A DNA stretch of 64,000 nt. Origin: Cellulomonas sp. KH9. Its GTDB lineage: Bacteria > Actinomycetota > Actinomycetes > Actinomycetales > Cellulomonadaceae. The stretch covers positions 451,519 to 515,518 of the forward strand of contig NZ_FOSE01000004.1 in NCBI RefSeq assembly GCF_900114185.1, written 5' to 3'. The notes under the pieces were generated by a model. That model was not told the DNA's origin. It saw only the letters and a list, made by a program, of their open reading frames with translations, and searched no databases. Below, piece by piece: positions 1 to 8,613 of the stretch (the first letter of the stretch is position 1; each line of letters starts with the position of its first letter). Both the position numbers and the translations under genes were made by a program.

Positions 1-66
1 CGACCTCGGTGACGTCGGGCGGCCACCGGTCCGTCACGCGACGCGGCGCGCACCACGGCAGGGCTG

Positions 67-759
67 GTGGCCCTCGCGGTCGTCACGATCGAGTCCGGCG
101 GGTGGTTCCTGCTGCGGGTCGTGACGGGTCGTGCCCCGGCCACCGACTTCCAGCGCTCGTTCTACCGCGCCGGGCACGCCCACGCCGGGGTGCTCGTCAC
201 CCTCGGACTGGTGTGCCTGCTGCTCGGGGAGGCGACCTCCCCGACCGGGGGCCGGCGGTGGCTCGCGCAGACCGGCGTGCTCGTCGGCGCCGTGCTGCTG
301 CCGGCCCGGTTCTTCCCGTCCGCCGCAGGGGCCGGCCGGACGCGGCCCAACCGCCTCGTCGTCCTGCTCCCGCTCGGTGCGCCGGCCGTCGCGGCCGGTG
401 TCGTGAGCCTCGGCATCGGGCTGCTGACCGCTCGAGGGGGCCCGATTCACCCGGGAGTGGCGGGCGCCACCGGGCGACACGACCCCGGCCGACGGGGGAC
501 CGGGGCCCGGTGCGGCTACCGTGAGGACCATGGCGACCCGTACGACCCCCGGCCCCGCGCGTCCCACGCGTGCCTCCGGTGCGTCGCCCCGGTCACCCAA
601 GGGCGGCCAGCCGCGCGGCGGGTCACGCCCGGCGGGGCGTGGTGCCCCACCCGCACCCCGTCAGGCCGCCCTGCCGGTGCGCATCGTCCGCCGTGTCTGG
701 ATGGGCGCGGCGCACCTCGTCGGCGGGACCGCCCGGCACGTCGGGGCCGGCGCCCGTGA
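67..759 (+). CDS. Small multi-pass membrane protein, family unknown; frame probably damaged
   Basis: The open frame encodes several hydrophobic helices and an AGHAHAGVLV segment that resembles small actinobacterial membrane proteins of unknown function. The membrane-like part stops near base 435. Beyond it the frame runs on as Arg/Pro/Gly-rich sequence into ftsK, so the stop at 757-759 is unlikely to be the natural end. GTG 67 is the first usable start, yet plausible in-frame protein sequence (DAARTTAGL) lies just upstream without a start codon, and the frame is closed by TGA at 10-12. A start at GTG 9 lies in another frame. One or two single-base indels, real or from sequencing, would explain this. 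Function is unknown. Confidence 0.45.
   Translation: MALAVVTIESGGWFLLRVVTGRAPATDFQRSFYRAGHAHAGVLVTLGLVCLLLGEATSPTGGRRWLAQTGVLVGAVLLPARFFPSAAGAGRTRPNRLVVLLPLGAPAVAAGVVSLGIGLLTARGGPIHPGVAGATGRHDPGRRGTGARCGYREDHGDPYDPRPRASHACLRCVAPVTQGRPAARRVTPGGAWCPTRTPSGRPAGAHRPPCLDGRGAPRRRDRPARRGRRP
517..529 (+). promoter_or_regulatory. Leaderless promoter of ftsK
   Basis: A TACCGT hexamer at 517-522 ends seven bases before the ATG at 530, which places the predicted transcript start on the start codon. There is no properly spaced Shine-Dalgarno sequence. Confidence 0.5.
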
Positions 760-3160
760 GCTCGACCCCGCGCACCGGCGCGACGGCCTCGCGCTGACGC
801 TCGTCGGCCTGGCCGTGGTCGTCGCCGCGCGCGAGTGGTGGGACCTGTCCGGTACGGCCGGCGACGTCATCCACAACGTCGTGGCCGGCACGTTCGGCGT
901 CGTCGGCGTCGCGGTGCCCGTGGTGCTGCTGGGCGTCGGCGTCCGGCTGATGCGGCACCCGGACCGGGTCCAGGCCAACTCGCGCATCGGCATCGGGCTC
1001 AGCGCCGTGACGATCGCCGTGTGCGGCATCGTCCACCTCACGCACGGGCTGCCCAGCACGCAGGACATGGCTGCCGTCCGCGCCGCGGGGGGCATCGTCG
1101 GCTTCGCGGTCGGCACGCCGCTCGCCACGCTGCTGACCACGATCGTGGCGGGACTGCTGCTCGGGATCCTCGCCTTCTTCGGGGTGCTCGTGGTCACGGC
1201 GACGCCCGTGCACCAGATCGGCCCCCGCCTGCGCGGCCTGTACCGCCGCCTCACCGGCCAGCACGAGCACCCCGCCGAGGACGTGGACGAGGACGCGCCC
1301 CTGGTGATCGAGGCGCTGCACAGCGCCCGCCCAGAGCCGCCGGCCAAGAAGTCGCGCCGTCTGCTGGGCCGCCGCCGGGCCGAGGACGCGGCTCCGCCGG
1401 AGGACGGTCGGCTGGACGGGTACGAGGGCGACGAGGCGTTCGAGCGCGCCGCCGTCGTGGCGCGTGAGGAGGAGGAGGCCGCCGCCGCCGCGGCCGCCGC
1501 CGACGCGCTCGAGACCCGGCGCATGGCGCCCACCGCGCCCACCGTGCCGATGGCGGCCGTGGAGCCCGACCTGCCCGCGCCGCCGACGAGCGGGGTCCCG
1601 CGCGGTGAGCAGCCGATGCTCGAGGGCGACGTCGTCTACATCCTGCCCACCGAGGACGTGCTGGCGAAGGGCGCCCCGCACAAGGTGCGCTCGGCCGCCA
1701 ACGACCGGGTCGTGGAGTCGCTGACGTCCGTCCTGGAGCAGTTCGAGATCGACGCGCAGGTCACCGGGTTCACCCGGGGGCCGACGGTCACCCGGTACGA
1801 GGTCGAGCTCGGGCCCGCCGTCAAGGTGGAGCGCGTCACGGCGCTGAGCAAGAACATCGCCTACGCCGTCGCCAGCGCCGACGTGCGCATCCTGTCGCCG
1901 ATCCCCGGCAAGTCGGCCATCGGCATCGAGATCCCCAACACGGACCGCGAGACGGTCGCACTGGGCGACGTGCTGCGCTCGTCGGCGGCCAAGCGCACCG
2001 AGCACCCGATGGTGATCGGGGTCGGCAAGGACGTCGAGGGCGGCTACGTCGTGGCGAACCTCGCCAAGATGCCGCACCTCCTGGTCGCCGGCGCCACCGG
2101 CGCAGGCAAGTCGTCGTTCGTCAACTCGATGATCGTCTCGATCCTCATGCGCTCGACGCCGGACGAGGTCCGGATGATCCTGGTCGACCCCAAGCGGGTC
2201 GAGCTCACGTTGTACGAGGGCATCCCGCACCTCATCACCCCGATCATCACCAACCCGAAGAAGGCCGCCGAGGCCCTCGAGTGGGTGGTGCGGGAGATGG
2301 AGGCGCGCTACGACGACCTGGCGATGTTCGGGTACAAGCACATCGACGACTTCAACGCCGCCGTGCGGGCCGGCAAGGTCAAGCCGCTGCCCGGGTCCGA
2401 GCGCAAGATCGCGACCTACCCGTACCTCCTGGTGATCGTCGACGAGCTCGCCGACCTCATGATGGTCGCTCCGCGCGACGTCGAGGCCTCGATCCAGCGC
2501 ATCACGCAGCTCGCACGGGCCGCCGGCATCCACCTGGTGCTCGCCACCCAGCGCCCGTCCGTCGACGTCGTCACCGGCCTCATCAAGGCGAACGTCCCCT
2601 CGCGTCTCGCGTTCGCCACGAGCTCGCTCACCGACTCCCGCGTCGTGCTGGACCAGCCCGGCGCCGAGAAGCTCATCGGCCAGGGCGACGCCCTGTTCCT
2701 GCCGATGGGCGCCGCCAAGCCCATGCGCACCCAGGGCGCGTGGGTCTCGGAGTCCGAGATCCACGCGGTCGTGGAGCACGTCAAGACGCAGCTCAAGCCC
2801 GTCTACCGCGAGGACGTCGCCGTCGTCGCGACCAAGAAGCAGGTCGACGAGGACATCGGCGACGACCTCGACCTCCTGCTGCAGGCCGCCGAGCTCGTCG
2901 TGACCACCCAGTTCGGCTCGACGTCCATGCTGCAGCGCAAGCTGCGGGTCGGGTTCGCCAAGGCCGGACGCCTGATGGACCTGCTCGAGTCGCGCGAGAT
3001 CGTCGGCCCGTCCGAGGGCTCGAAGGCGCGCGAGGTGCTGCTGCAGCCGGACGACCTGCCCGCGACGCTGGCGATGCTGCGCGGCGAGAGCGCGCCGGAG
3101 CCGGCGCCGCCGGCGGACGAGGAGAGCCCCGGCGGGCACGTCCCCGCCGACGGCGACTGA
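530..3160 (+). CDS. ftsK: DNA translocase FtsK
   Basis: Septal DNA pump that moves chromosome ends through the closing division septum and helps resolve dimers. The N-terminal part carries about four membrane helices. An acidic and Ala-rich linker follows, including a run of Glu and Ala near residues 315-330. The motor domain has Walker A GATGAGKSS near residue 521 and an acidic VIVDELADLM strand. The C-terminus is a gamma winged-helix domain (VTTQFGSTSMLQRKLRVG) that reads KOPS sites. At 876 residues it has a normal length. ATG 530 is preferred over GTG 521 because of the leaderless promoter spacing. The next gene begins 11 bases after the stop and is probably cotranscribed. Confidence 0.95.
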   Translation: MATRTTPGPARPTRASGASPRSPKGGQPRGGSRPAGRGAPPAPRQAALPVRIVRRVWMGAAHLVGGTARHVGAGARELDPAHRRDGLALTLVGLAVVVAAREWWDLSGTAGDVIHNVVAGTFGVVGVAVPVVLLGVGVRLMRHPDRVQANSRIGIGLSAVTIAVCGIVHLTHGLPSTQDMAAVRAAGGIVGFAVGTPLATLLTTIVAGLLLGILAFFGVLVVTATPVHQIGPRLRGLYRRLTGQHEHPAEDVDEDAPLVIEALHSARPEPPAKKSRRLLGRRRAEDAAPPEDGRLDGYEGDEAFERAAVVAREEEEAAAAAAAADALETRRMAPTAPTVPMAAVEPDLPAPPTSGVPRGEQPMLEGDVVYILPTEDVLAKGAPHKVRSAANDRVVESLTSVLEQFEIDAQVTGFTRGPTVTRYEVELGPAVKVERVTALSKNIAYAVASADVRILSPIPGKSAIGIEIPNTDRETVALGDVLRSSAAKRTEHPMVIGVGKDVEGGYVVANLAKMPHLLVAGATGAGKSSFVNSMIVSILMRSTPDEVRMILVDPKRVELTLYEGIPHLITPIITNPKKAAEALEWVVREMEARYDDLAMFGYKHIDDFNAAVRAGKVKPLPGSERKIATYPYLLVIVDELADLMMVAPRDVEASIQRITQLARAAGIHLVLATQRPSVDVVTGLIKANVPSRLAFATSSLTDSRVVLDQPGAEKLIGQGDALFLPMGAAKPMRTQGAWVSESEIHAVVEHVKTQLKPVYREDVAVVATKKQVDEDIGDDLDLLLQAAELVVTTQFGSTSMLQRKLRVGFAKAGRLMDLLESREIVGPSEGSKAREVLLQPDDLPATLAMLRGESAPEPAPPADEESPGGHVPADGD

Positions 3161-3171
3161 GCGGCCACGGC

Positions 3172-5346
3172 GTGGACGCTGGTCTGGTCGGCCCGTACAG
3201 CATCGTCACCACGGTCATCGCGGTGGTCGCCGTCGGCGCGCTCGCGACCGTGCTGGTGCTGCTGCGCCGTGAGCGGTCGCAGGCCCGGCGCAACGCCGAC
3301 CTGGTCCGCGTGGCCCGGCAGCTGCACCGGCGCTACGACGCGCTGCAGCGCGTCACCGCCGAGGGTGTCGTGGTGCAGTCGCGGGACGGGCACGTGCTCG
3401 ACCTGTCGGAGCGGGCCGCGCAGATCCTCGGCGTCGAGCGGGAGGCCGTCGTCGGGGTGCCGGTCTCGCGTCTCCCGGTCGTCCTGCTGGACGACCGGGG
3501 CCTCGCCGTGAACCCCGGTCTGGTGCTGGGCCGGCACGAGGGCGACGCGGACGAGCGCACCACGGTGGTCACGCTGGTGCCACCGGGCCCGGGCAACCGG
3601 CCGTCGGTGGTGCAGGTGACGAGCCGCACCGTGCCCGCCGAGGAGGACGGGGAGATCGCCGTGCTCACCACGGTGGTCGACATCACCGCCCGCCACGACG
3701 TGGAGGTGGCGCTGTCCCGCAGCGAGACGCAGTTCCGGGTCGCGATGGAGAACGCGCCGATCGGCATGGCCCTCGTGGACCTGGACTGGCGGATCACCGA
3801 GGCCAACGTGGCGCTCGCCGAGCTGCTCGGCACCCACGCCGCGGCGCTGCGGGGCTACCGCGTCGACGAGCTCAGCGCGCCCGAGGACCGCGCCGCCCAG
3901 CGCATGGAGATGGACAAGCTGCTCGGCGGCGGCCAGCAACGGTTCTCGCTGGAGATGCGGTGCCGGCGCGCCGACGACCAGCTCGTGTGGGTCGTCCTGG
4001 ACGCGGCGCTCGTGCGCGCCGCCGACAGCAGGCCGGACCACTTCGTCGTCCAGGTCCGCGACGCCACGGAGTCCCGGATGCAGGCCGAGATGCTCACCCA
4101 CCGGGCCATGCACGACCCGCTGACGGGGCTGGCGAACCGCACGCTGCTGCAGGAGGTGCTGCAGGCGGCACTCGCCCAGCCGGGTGCGGTGGACCGCATC
4201 GCGGTGCTCGCGTGCGACCTCGACGGCTTCAAGGACATCAACGACCGGTACGGCCACGCCGCGGGCGACGACATCCTCGTGCACGTCGCCGGGGTGCTGC
4301 GCGCCGCGACGTCCGGCAGCGGCACCGTCGCGCGCCTCGGCGGTGACGAGTTCGTCGTGGTGCTGCAGGACGTGCACGCCGCCAAGGCGGTCTTCGAGGT
4401 CGCGAACGAGATCCACTCCGGGCTCGCCGAGCCCGTCCGGGTCGGCCGTCGGCGGCTCGGGGTCCGGGCGAGCATCGGCATCGCGCTGGCCGAGCCGCAC
4501 CTGGTCGAGGCGGGTGCGCCGACGCTGCTGGCGGCGGCCGACGCGGCCCTCTACCGGGCCAAGCAGAGCGGCCGCGGCCGCACCGAGGTCTACGACACCT
4601 CCATGGAGATCGCCGCGCCCTCGAACGTGCACCGCGAGCTGGTGGAGGCCATCGAGGCCGGTGAGCTGGTGGTCCACTACCAGCCGATCGTCGACCTGTC
4701 CGACGGGCACGTCGTCGGGTACGAGGCGCTGGTGCGGTGGCAGCACCCCCATCGCGGGCTGCTGCTGCCGGGGGCGTTCCTGCCCCAGGTGCAGGAGGCC
4801 GGGGTGTCCGTGCTGCTCGGGCAGCTCGTGGCCACGCAGGTCGTGGAGCACCTGGCGGGGACCGCCGACGACGGACGCTGGGTGTCCGTCAACGTGTCCG
4901 CCGACCAGCTGGGGGACTCCGAGCTCGCCACGCGGCTGCTGCAGGACCTCTCGCGGCACCGGGTGACGGCGGGCCGGCTCGTCCTGGAGCTCACCGAGTC
5001 GTCCCTGGTCGCGTCCGGCACCCGCATCCGCCACGAGCTGACGCAGCTCTCGGCCGCGGGCGTGCCGATCCTGCTCGACGACTTCGGCACGGGCGTCTCG
5101 CCCCTGTCCTACCTGCGCGACCTGCCGGTCGCCGGGGTCAAGCTCGACATGTCGTTCACCTCCGGCATCCCGCACGACCCGACGGCCGGCAAGGTGGTGC
5201 GCGCGCTGGGTGCGCTGGCCCGCGAACTCGCGATGGTCACGATCGCCGAGGGCATCGAGAACGAGGAGCAGGCCGACTTCCTGCGCCGCAACGGCTGGCG
5301 GTACGGGCAGGGCTGGTTGTACGGCGGCGCGCGCCCGATGCCCTGA
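3172..5346 (+). CDS. PAS-GGDEF-EAL cyclic-di-GMP signalling protein
   Basis: Probable bifunctional cyclic-di-GMP enzyme of 724 residues. One N-terminal membrane helix (about residues 6-26) is followed by a PAS-like segment, a clear second PAS domain (ENAPIGMALVDLD), a GGDEF domain with intact RLGGDEF near residue 390, and an EAL domain with YEALVRW near residue 516 and DDFGTG further on. Both active sites look complete, so synthesis and hydrolysis are both possible and the PAS domains may set the balance. The start is GTG 3172, 11 bases after ftsK; the frame is open further upstream but only as a shadow of ftsK. What it controls is not visible from its neighbours. Confidence 0.85.
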   Translation: MDAGLVGPYSIVTTVIAVVAVGALATVLVLLRRERSQARRNADLVRVARQLHRRYDALQRVTAEGVVVQSRDGHVLDLSERAAQILGVEREAVVGVPVSRLPVVLLDDRGLAVNPGLVLGRHEGDADERTTVVTLVPPGPGNRPSVVQVTSRTVPAEEDGEIAVLTTVVDITARHDVEVALSRSETQFRVAMENAPIGMALVDLDWRITEANVALAELLGTHAAALRGYRVDELSAPEDRAAQRMEMDKLLGGGQQRFSLEMRCRRADDQLVWVVLDAALVRAADSRPDHFVVQVRDATESRMQAEMLTHRAMHDPLTGLANRTLLQEVLQAALAQPGAVDRIAVLACDLDGFKDINDRYGHAAGDDILVHVAGVLRAATSGSGTVARLGGDEFVVVLQDVHAAKAVFEVANEIHSGLAEPVRVGRRRLGVRASIGIALAEPHLVEAGAPTLLAAADAALYRAKQSGRGRTEVYDTSMEIAAPSNVHRELVEAIEAGELVVHYQPIVDLSDGHVVGYEALVRWQHPHRGLLLPGAFLPQVQEAGVSVLLGQLVATQVVEHLAGTADDGRWVSVNVSADQLGDSELATRLLQDLSRHRVTAGRLVLELTESSLVASGTRIRHELTQLSAAGVPILLDDFGTGVSPLSYLRDLPVAGVKLDMSFTSGIPHDPTAGKVVRALGALARELAMVTIAEGIENEEQADFLRRNGWRYGQGWLYGGARPMP

Positions 5347-5358
5347 CGCCGGCTGCGG

Positions 5359-5376
5359 CGCCCCGCGGCGGGGGCG
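5359..5376. terminator. Possible hairpin terminator between convergent genes
   Basis: CGCCCC and GGGGCG form a 6-bp stem with a 6-base loop between the converging ends of the GGDEF-EAL gene and the capA-like gene. There is no T-run, which is usual in this DNA. Confidence 0.35.
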
Positions 5377-5442
5377 TGCGCCGCGTGCCGCGGGACGCAC
5401 CAGCGTGGGTGCGGGAGGAGCAGCGGGGACGTGCGGCCCGGC

Positions 5443-6750
5443 TCACCGACCACGCGGGACGGCCACCGGTCCGGGTCCCGTGGGTGAGGTCGGTGCGGGT
5501 CGCTCGGGTGCCGCGGTGCCCGCGGCGGCACGCACGAGCGCGAGCCGGTCGGCGACCTGGGCGGCCGTGAGGCCCGCCGTGCCGGTCGGCACGTCGACGA
5601 GCGCGTGCACCCTGTGCCCGCCGCGGCGGTCCACCGTGACGGGCGTCCACTGCACCCCGACCACGCGCGCGGGCCCGGCAGGTGTTCCGGCGGCCGGGTC
5701 GGCCCCCGTCGCGACGACCTGGGCGGTCAGCAGCAGCCCGGACGCCGTGGCGGGCGAGCAGCACGCCTCGTCCTGGTTGGACACGTAGTTGCCGAGGCCG
5801 TAGGCGACCCACATCCCGGCGCCACCCGGACCGCCGGCCAGCTGCTCGACCGGCTGGGGCACGTGGGCGTGGTGCCCGATCACGAGGTCGACCGTGCCGG
5901 CGTCGGCGAGGCGCTGCGCGACCGCCCGCTGCACGTCGGTCGGTGCCGTGCGGTACTCCGTCCCCCAGTGCAGGCTGACCAGGACGACGTCGGCTCCGGC
6001 GGCACGGGCCGCACCGGCTCGCGCGAGGACGTCGTCCGCGTCGAGCAGCTGCACGGACCACGGCTTGTCGGCGTCGACCGGCATGCCGTTCGTGCCGTAG
6101 GTCGCCGAGAGGTGCGCGACGGTCACCGTGCGGCCGGCGCGCTCCAGGCGGTAGAGCTGCGGTGCGGTGTCCTCGACCGCCGACCGTGCGGTGCCCGCGT
6201 GTCCCAGCCCCGCGGCGTCGAGCGCGTCGAGCGTGGCGACGACGCCCGCCCACCCGCGGTCGACCGCGTGGTTCGAGGCGGTCGAGCAGCCGTCCCAGCC
6301 CTGGTCGGCCAGCCCCGCCGCGAGCTCCGCCGGGGCCCCGAAGACGGGGTAGCCCGACGGTGCCGAGCGGCCCGGCGCGACGGGCACCTCCAGGTGGCAC
6401 AGCGCCAGGTCCGCGCCCTGCACCCACGGGTCGAGCGGATCGAGCAGGCGGCCGAAGTCGTAGCCGTCGCCGGCCCGGGCCGAGCGCAGGACGGGCATGT
6501 GCGGCAGGACGTCGCCCGCGGCGACGACGGTGAGCTCCACGTCCGGGTCCGGAGCGGGCCGCGGGGTGGGCGTCGCGGTCGGGCGCGACGCGTGGGTCCC
6601 CGCCACCGTCGGGACGGGCGGTGCCGGTGCGGGCCCGGAGGCGAGTGCGCCGGCGGCGCCGGCCGCGCCGACCAGCACCAGCGCGGCCAGGGTGCTCACC
6701 ACGGCCACGGGGAGCACCCTTGCTCCCGGGTCCCGGGCATGTCGAGGCAC
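5443..6750 (-). CDS. CapA-family metallophosphatase-like protein
   Basis: Member of the PGA_cap/CapA family, named after poly-gamma-glutamate capsule proteins but in most actinobacteria of unproven function. After a short basic N-terminus comes one hydrophobic segment (about residues 13-38), then a Pro/Thr-rich linker, so the protein is probably anchored and faces outside. The catalytic-like domain starts at LTVVAAGDVLPH and contains ASNHAVDRG, the SLHWGTEY segment and GHHAHVPQPVE, the usual metal-site pattern. GTG 6750 lies six bases after a TAGCGT hexamer (leaderless). It stands alone, convergent with the cyclic-di-GMP gene, and there are no capsule synthesis genes nearby, so a capsule role is not supported here. 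Confidence 0.85.
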   Translation of the reverse strand: MPRHARDPGARVLPVAVVSTLAALVLVGAAGAAGALASGPAPAPPVPTVAGTHASRPTATPTPRPAPDPDVELTVVAAGDVLPHMPVLRSARAGDGYDFGRLLDPLDPWVQGADLALCHLEVPVAPGRSAPSGYPVFGAPAELAAGLADQGWDGCSTASNHAVDRGWAGVVATLDALDAAGLGHAGTARSAVEDTAPQLYRLERAGRTVTVAHLSATYGTNGMPVDADKPWSVQLLDADDVLARAGAARAAGADVVLVSLHWGTEYRTAPTDVQRAVAQRLADAGTVDLVIGHHAHVPQPVEQLAGGPGGAGMWVAYGLGNYVSNQDEACCSPATASGLLLTAQVVATGADPAAGTPAGPARVVGVQWTPVTVDRRGGHRVHALVDVPTGTAGLTAAQVADRLALVRAAAGTAAPERPAPTSPTGPGPVAVPRGR

Positions 6751-6756
6751 GCCCGG

Positions 6757-6762
6757 ACGCTA
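6757..6762 (-). promoter_or_regulatory. -10 of the leaderless capA-like gene
   Basis: TAGCGT on the reverse strand, followed by six bases and then GTG 6750. Confidence 0.5.
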
Positions 6763-6847
6763 GCCCGACGGGCCGGCCCACGACACCGCCGGACGTGTGG
6801 TGCCGCAGGTGAGGGGCACCCGGTCGGGCGGCCCACCGCCCGGCGCT

Positions 6848-6853
6848 TAGGCT
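6848..6853 (+). promoter_or_regulatory. -10 of leaderless pgsA
   Basis: TAGGCT, then six bases, then GTG 6860. This spacing favours GTG 6860 over the in-frame GTG at 6854. Confidence 0.5.
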
Positions 6854-6859
6854 GTGCGC

Positions 6860-7453
6860 GTGGTCTCCGACGCTCCCTCCGCCTGGAACCCGGCCAATGT
6901 CGTCACCGTGCTGCGCATCGCCGTGGTCCCGTTCTTCGCCGTGGCGCTGCTGGCCGACGGCGGGCACACCGTCGGTGGCCGGTTGCTGGCCACGGGGCTC
7001 TTCGTCCTCGCCGCCGCGTCGGACCGCCTCGACGGGTGGCTCGCGCGCCGCTCCGGTCAGGTGACCGACCTCGGCAAGATGCTCGACCCCATCGCGGACA
7101 AGCTGCTCATCGGCAGCGCCCTGGTGCTGCTGTCGTGGCTGGGGGACCTGTCGTGGTTCGTCACCGTGGTGGTCCTCGTGCGCGAGCTGGGCATCACCGT
7201 CATGCGGTTCTTCCTGCTGCGGTACGTGGTGCTGCCCGCCTCCCGGGGCGGCAAGCTCAAGACCGTGCTGCAGGCCGTGGCGATCTCGCTGTACCTGCTG
7301 CCGCTGGACCACCTGCCGGCGGTCGTCGGGGTCCTGGCCGCCGTCGTCATGGCCGTCGCCGTCCTGGTCACCGTGCTGACCGGGCTCGACTACGTCCGGG
7401 ACGCCGTCCGGATCCGGCGCGCTGCCGGGCTGCCGCCGGCGGCCGGGCTGTGA
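6860..7453 (+). CDS. pgsA: CDP-diacylglycerol-glycerol-3-phosphate 3-phosphatidyltransferase
   Basis: Integral membrane enzyme that makes phosphatidylglycerol phosphate from CDP-diacylglycerol and glycerol-3-phosphate. The CDP-alcohol phosphotransferase motif D-x2-DG-x2-AR-x8-G-x3-D-x3-D is complete: DRLDGWLARR, then G and two Asp in GKMLDPIAD. Four to six membrane helices fill the rest of 197 residues. Its stop overlaps the start of the CinA-like gene (GTGA), and clgR follows, an order also seen in other actinobacteria. Specificity for glycerol-3-phosphate rather than inositol phosphate is inferred from overall similarity and from this neighbourhood. Confidence 0.9.
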   Translation: MVSDAPSAWNPANVVTVLRIAVVPFFAVALLADGGHTVGGRLLATGLFVLAAASDRLDGWLARRSGQVTDLGKMLDPIADKLLIGSALVLLSWLGDLSWFVTVVVLVRELGITVMRFFLLRYVVLPASRGGKLKTVLQAVAISLYLLPLDHLPAVVGVLAAVVMAVAVLVTVLTGLDYVRDAVRIRRAAGLPPAAGL

Positions 7454-7920
7454 GCGTCGCGCCGGCCGCCGTCCTCGACGCCGCGGCGCGGCGCGGGTGG
7501 TCGCTGGCCGTGGCGGAGTCGCTCACCGGTGGTCTGGTGACGGCCACGCTCGTCGACGTGCCCGGCGCCTCGCGCGTCCTGCGCGGCGGGGTGGTCGCGT
7601 ACGCCACGGAGCTCAAGGCGAGCGTCCTGGGGGTCGACGCCGCCCTGCTCGCGGCGCGCGGCGCGGTGGACCCCGAGGTGGCGGTCGCGATGGCGACGGG
7701 CGTGCGGCAGCGCCTCGCCGCCGACGTGGGGCTCGCGACCACGGGCGTGGCCGGCCCCGACCCGCAGGACGGCCACGCACCGGGCACGGTGCACGTCGCG
7801 GTGGTCACCCCCGAGGGCGACCACGTGCGCAGCCTGCACCTGCCCGGCGACCGCCGGGACGTGCGCACCGCGGCCTGCGCGGCGGTCCTGGGCCTCGCCG
7901 CGGAGGTGCTGGGCCGCTGA
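7450..7920 (+). CDS. CinA C-terminal domain protein (nicotinamide-nucleotide amidohydrolase)
   Basis: Stand-alone CinA C-terminal domain of 156 residues, the PncC-type enzyme that deamidates nicotinamide mononucleotide to nicotinate mononucleotide in NAD salvage. Motifs seen are the N-terminal AESLTGG, VVAYATELKASVLGV and the TTGVAGPDPQDG loop followed by GTVHVA, all standard for the family. The N-terminal molybdopterin-like domain of full CinA is absent. The start GTG 7450 overlaps the pgsA stop, so the two are translationally coupled. Confidence 0.88.
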   Translation: MSVAPAAVLDAAARRGWSLAVAESLTGGLVTATLVDVPGASRVLRGGVVAYATELKASVLGVDAALLAARGAVDPEVAVAMATGVRQRLAADVGLATTGVAGPDPQDGHAPGTVHVAVVTPEGDHVRSLHLPGDRRDVRTAACAAVLGLAAEVLGR

Positions 7921-8058
7921 GCCCGGGAGTCACCCGCCATGTCACCCGCATCCGTCGCCGGCTCCGGGAACACCTCGCGGGGACGTCGCGTTGGGTGGGG
8001 TATGACCAGCACCCGACCGCCGCTGCGCGGCACAGGCGCACGTGTGGGCGGCGCGCGG

Positions 8059-8064
8059 TACGGT
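8059..8064 (+). promoter_or_regulatory. Probable clgR -10
   Basis: TACGGT about 100 bases before the clgR start. The octamer TGTGGGCG sits eight bases upstream and matches six of eight positions of the PafBC-type motif, which is too weak to call. Confidence 0.35.
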
Positions 8065-8166
8065 GGACGTCTCCCGGCTCCTCGGCCGGGAGCGGCAAGT
8101 GCGACGGCCCCCCGTGGGGCGGGTCCGTCGGAGGACCGGGGACACGACGTGAGGGGAGGAGCCCAG

Positions 8167-8529
8167 ATGGTCGTCCTGCGACGAGAGATCGGCGACGTCC
8201 TGCGGGACGCGCGCCAGCGCCAGGGCCGCACCCTGCGTGAGGTCTCCTCGGCCGCCCGCGTCTCGCTGGGGTACCTCAGCGAGGTCGAACGTGGGCAGAA
8301 GGAGGCGTCGTCCGAGCTGCTCAGCAGCATCTGCGACGCGCTCGACGTGCCGCTCTCCCTCGTGCTGCGTGAGGTCAGCGACCGTGTCGCCGTGGCGGAG
8401 GGTCTGCTGATCCCCGACACCGTGCCTGCGGACCTGACCGCCTGCGCGGGCGTCGGCGGTACCGACCGTGCGCTCGGCGGCGACGCCGGATGGGCGATGC
8501 CGCGTTCGGAGCTCGCACCCGTCGGCTGA
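8167..8529 (+). CDS. clgR: ClgR-type XRE transcriptional regulator
   Basis: Small DNA-binding protein of 120 residues with an N-terminal Cro/cI helix-turn-helix ([21 protein letters not shown]) and a short tail. In Streptomyces, Corynebacterium and Mycobacterium ClgR activates clp protease and related stress genes. ATG 8167 is preceded at the right distance by GGGGAGGA. The gene lies behind pgsA and the CinA-like gene, as it commonly does, but has a 246-base gap and a likely promoter of its own. No clp gene is in this window. The tail ends [10 protein letters not shown] and has no Ala-Ala type degron that I recognise. Confidence 0.88.
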   Translation: MVVLRREIGDVLRDARQRQGRTLREVSSAARVSLGYLSEVERGQKEASSELLSSICDALDVPLSLVLREVSDRVAVAEGLLIPDTVPADLTACAGVGGTDRALGGDAGWAMPRSELAPVG

Positions 8530-8543
8530 GCCGGCACCCGTCC

Positions 8544-8571
8544 CGCGCGCGTCGCCGAGGCGACGCGCGCG
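8544..8571. terminator. Bidirectional terminator between clgR and nei
   Basis: A perfect 13-bp GC stem (8544-8556 with 8559-8571) around a 2-base gap, between the converging ends of clgR and nei. Confidence 0.65.
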
Positions 8572-8613
8572 CGGTCGGCATGCCACAGGGGACCCGCAGT
8601 CGGCGCTCCTCGG

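Noticed and set aside
2281..3171. Upstream extension of the GGDEF-EAL frame through ftsK
   Set aside because: The translated sequence is low-complexity Arg/Gly text and overlaps the ftsK motor. GTG 3172 gives a normal membrane helix start.
8043..8064. PafBC-like motif at clgR (TGTGGGCG-N8-TACGGT)
   Set aside because: Six of eight matches; kept only as a plain -10 candidate.
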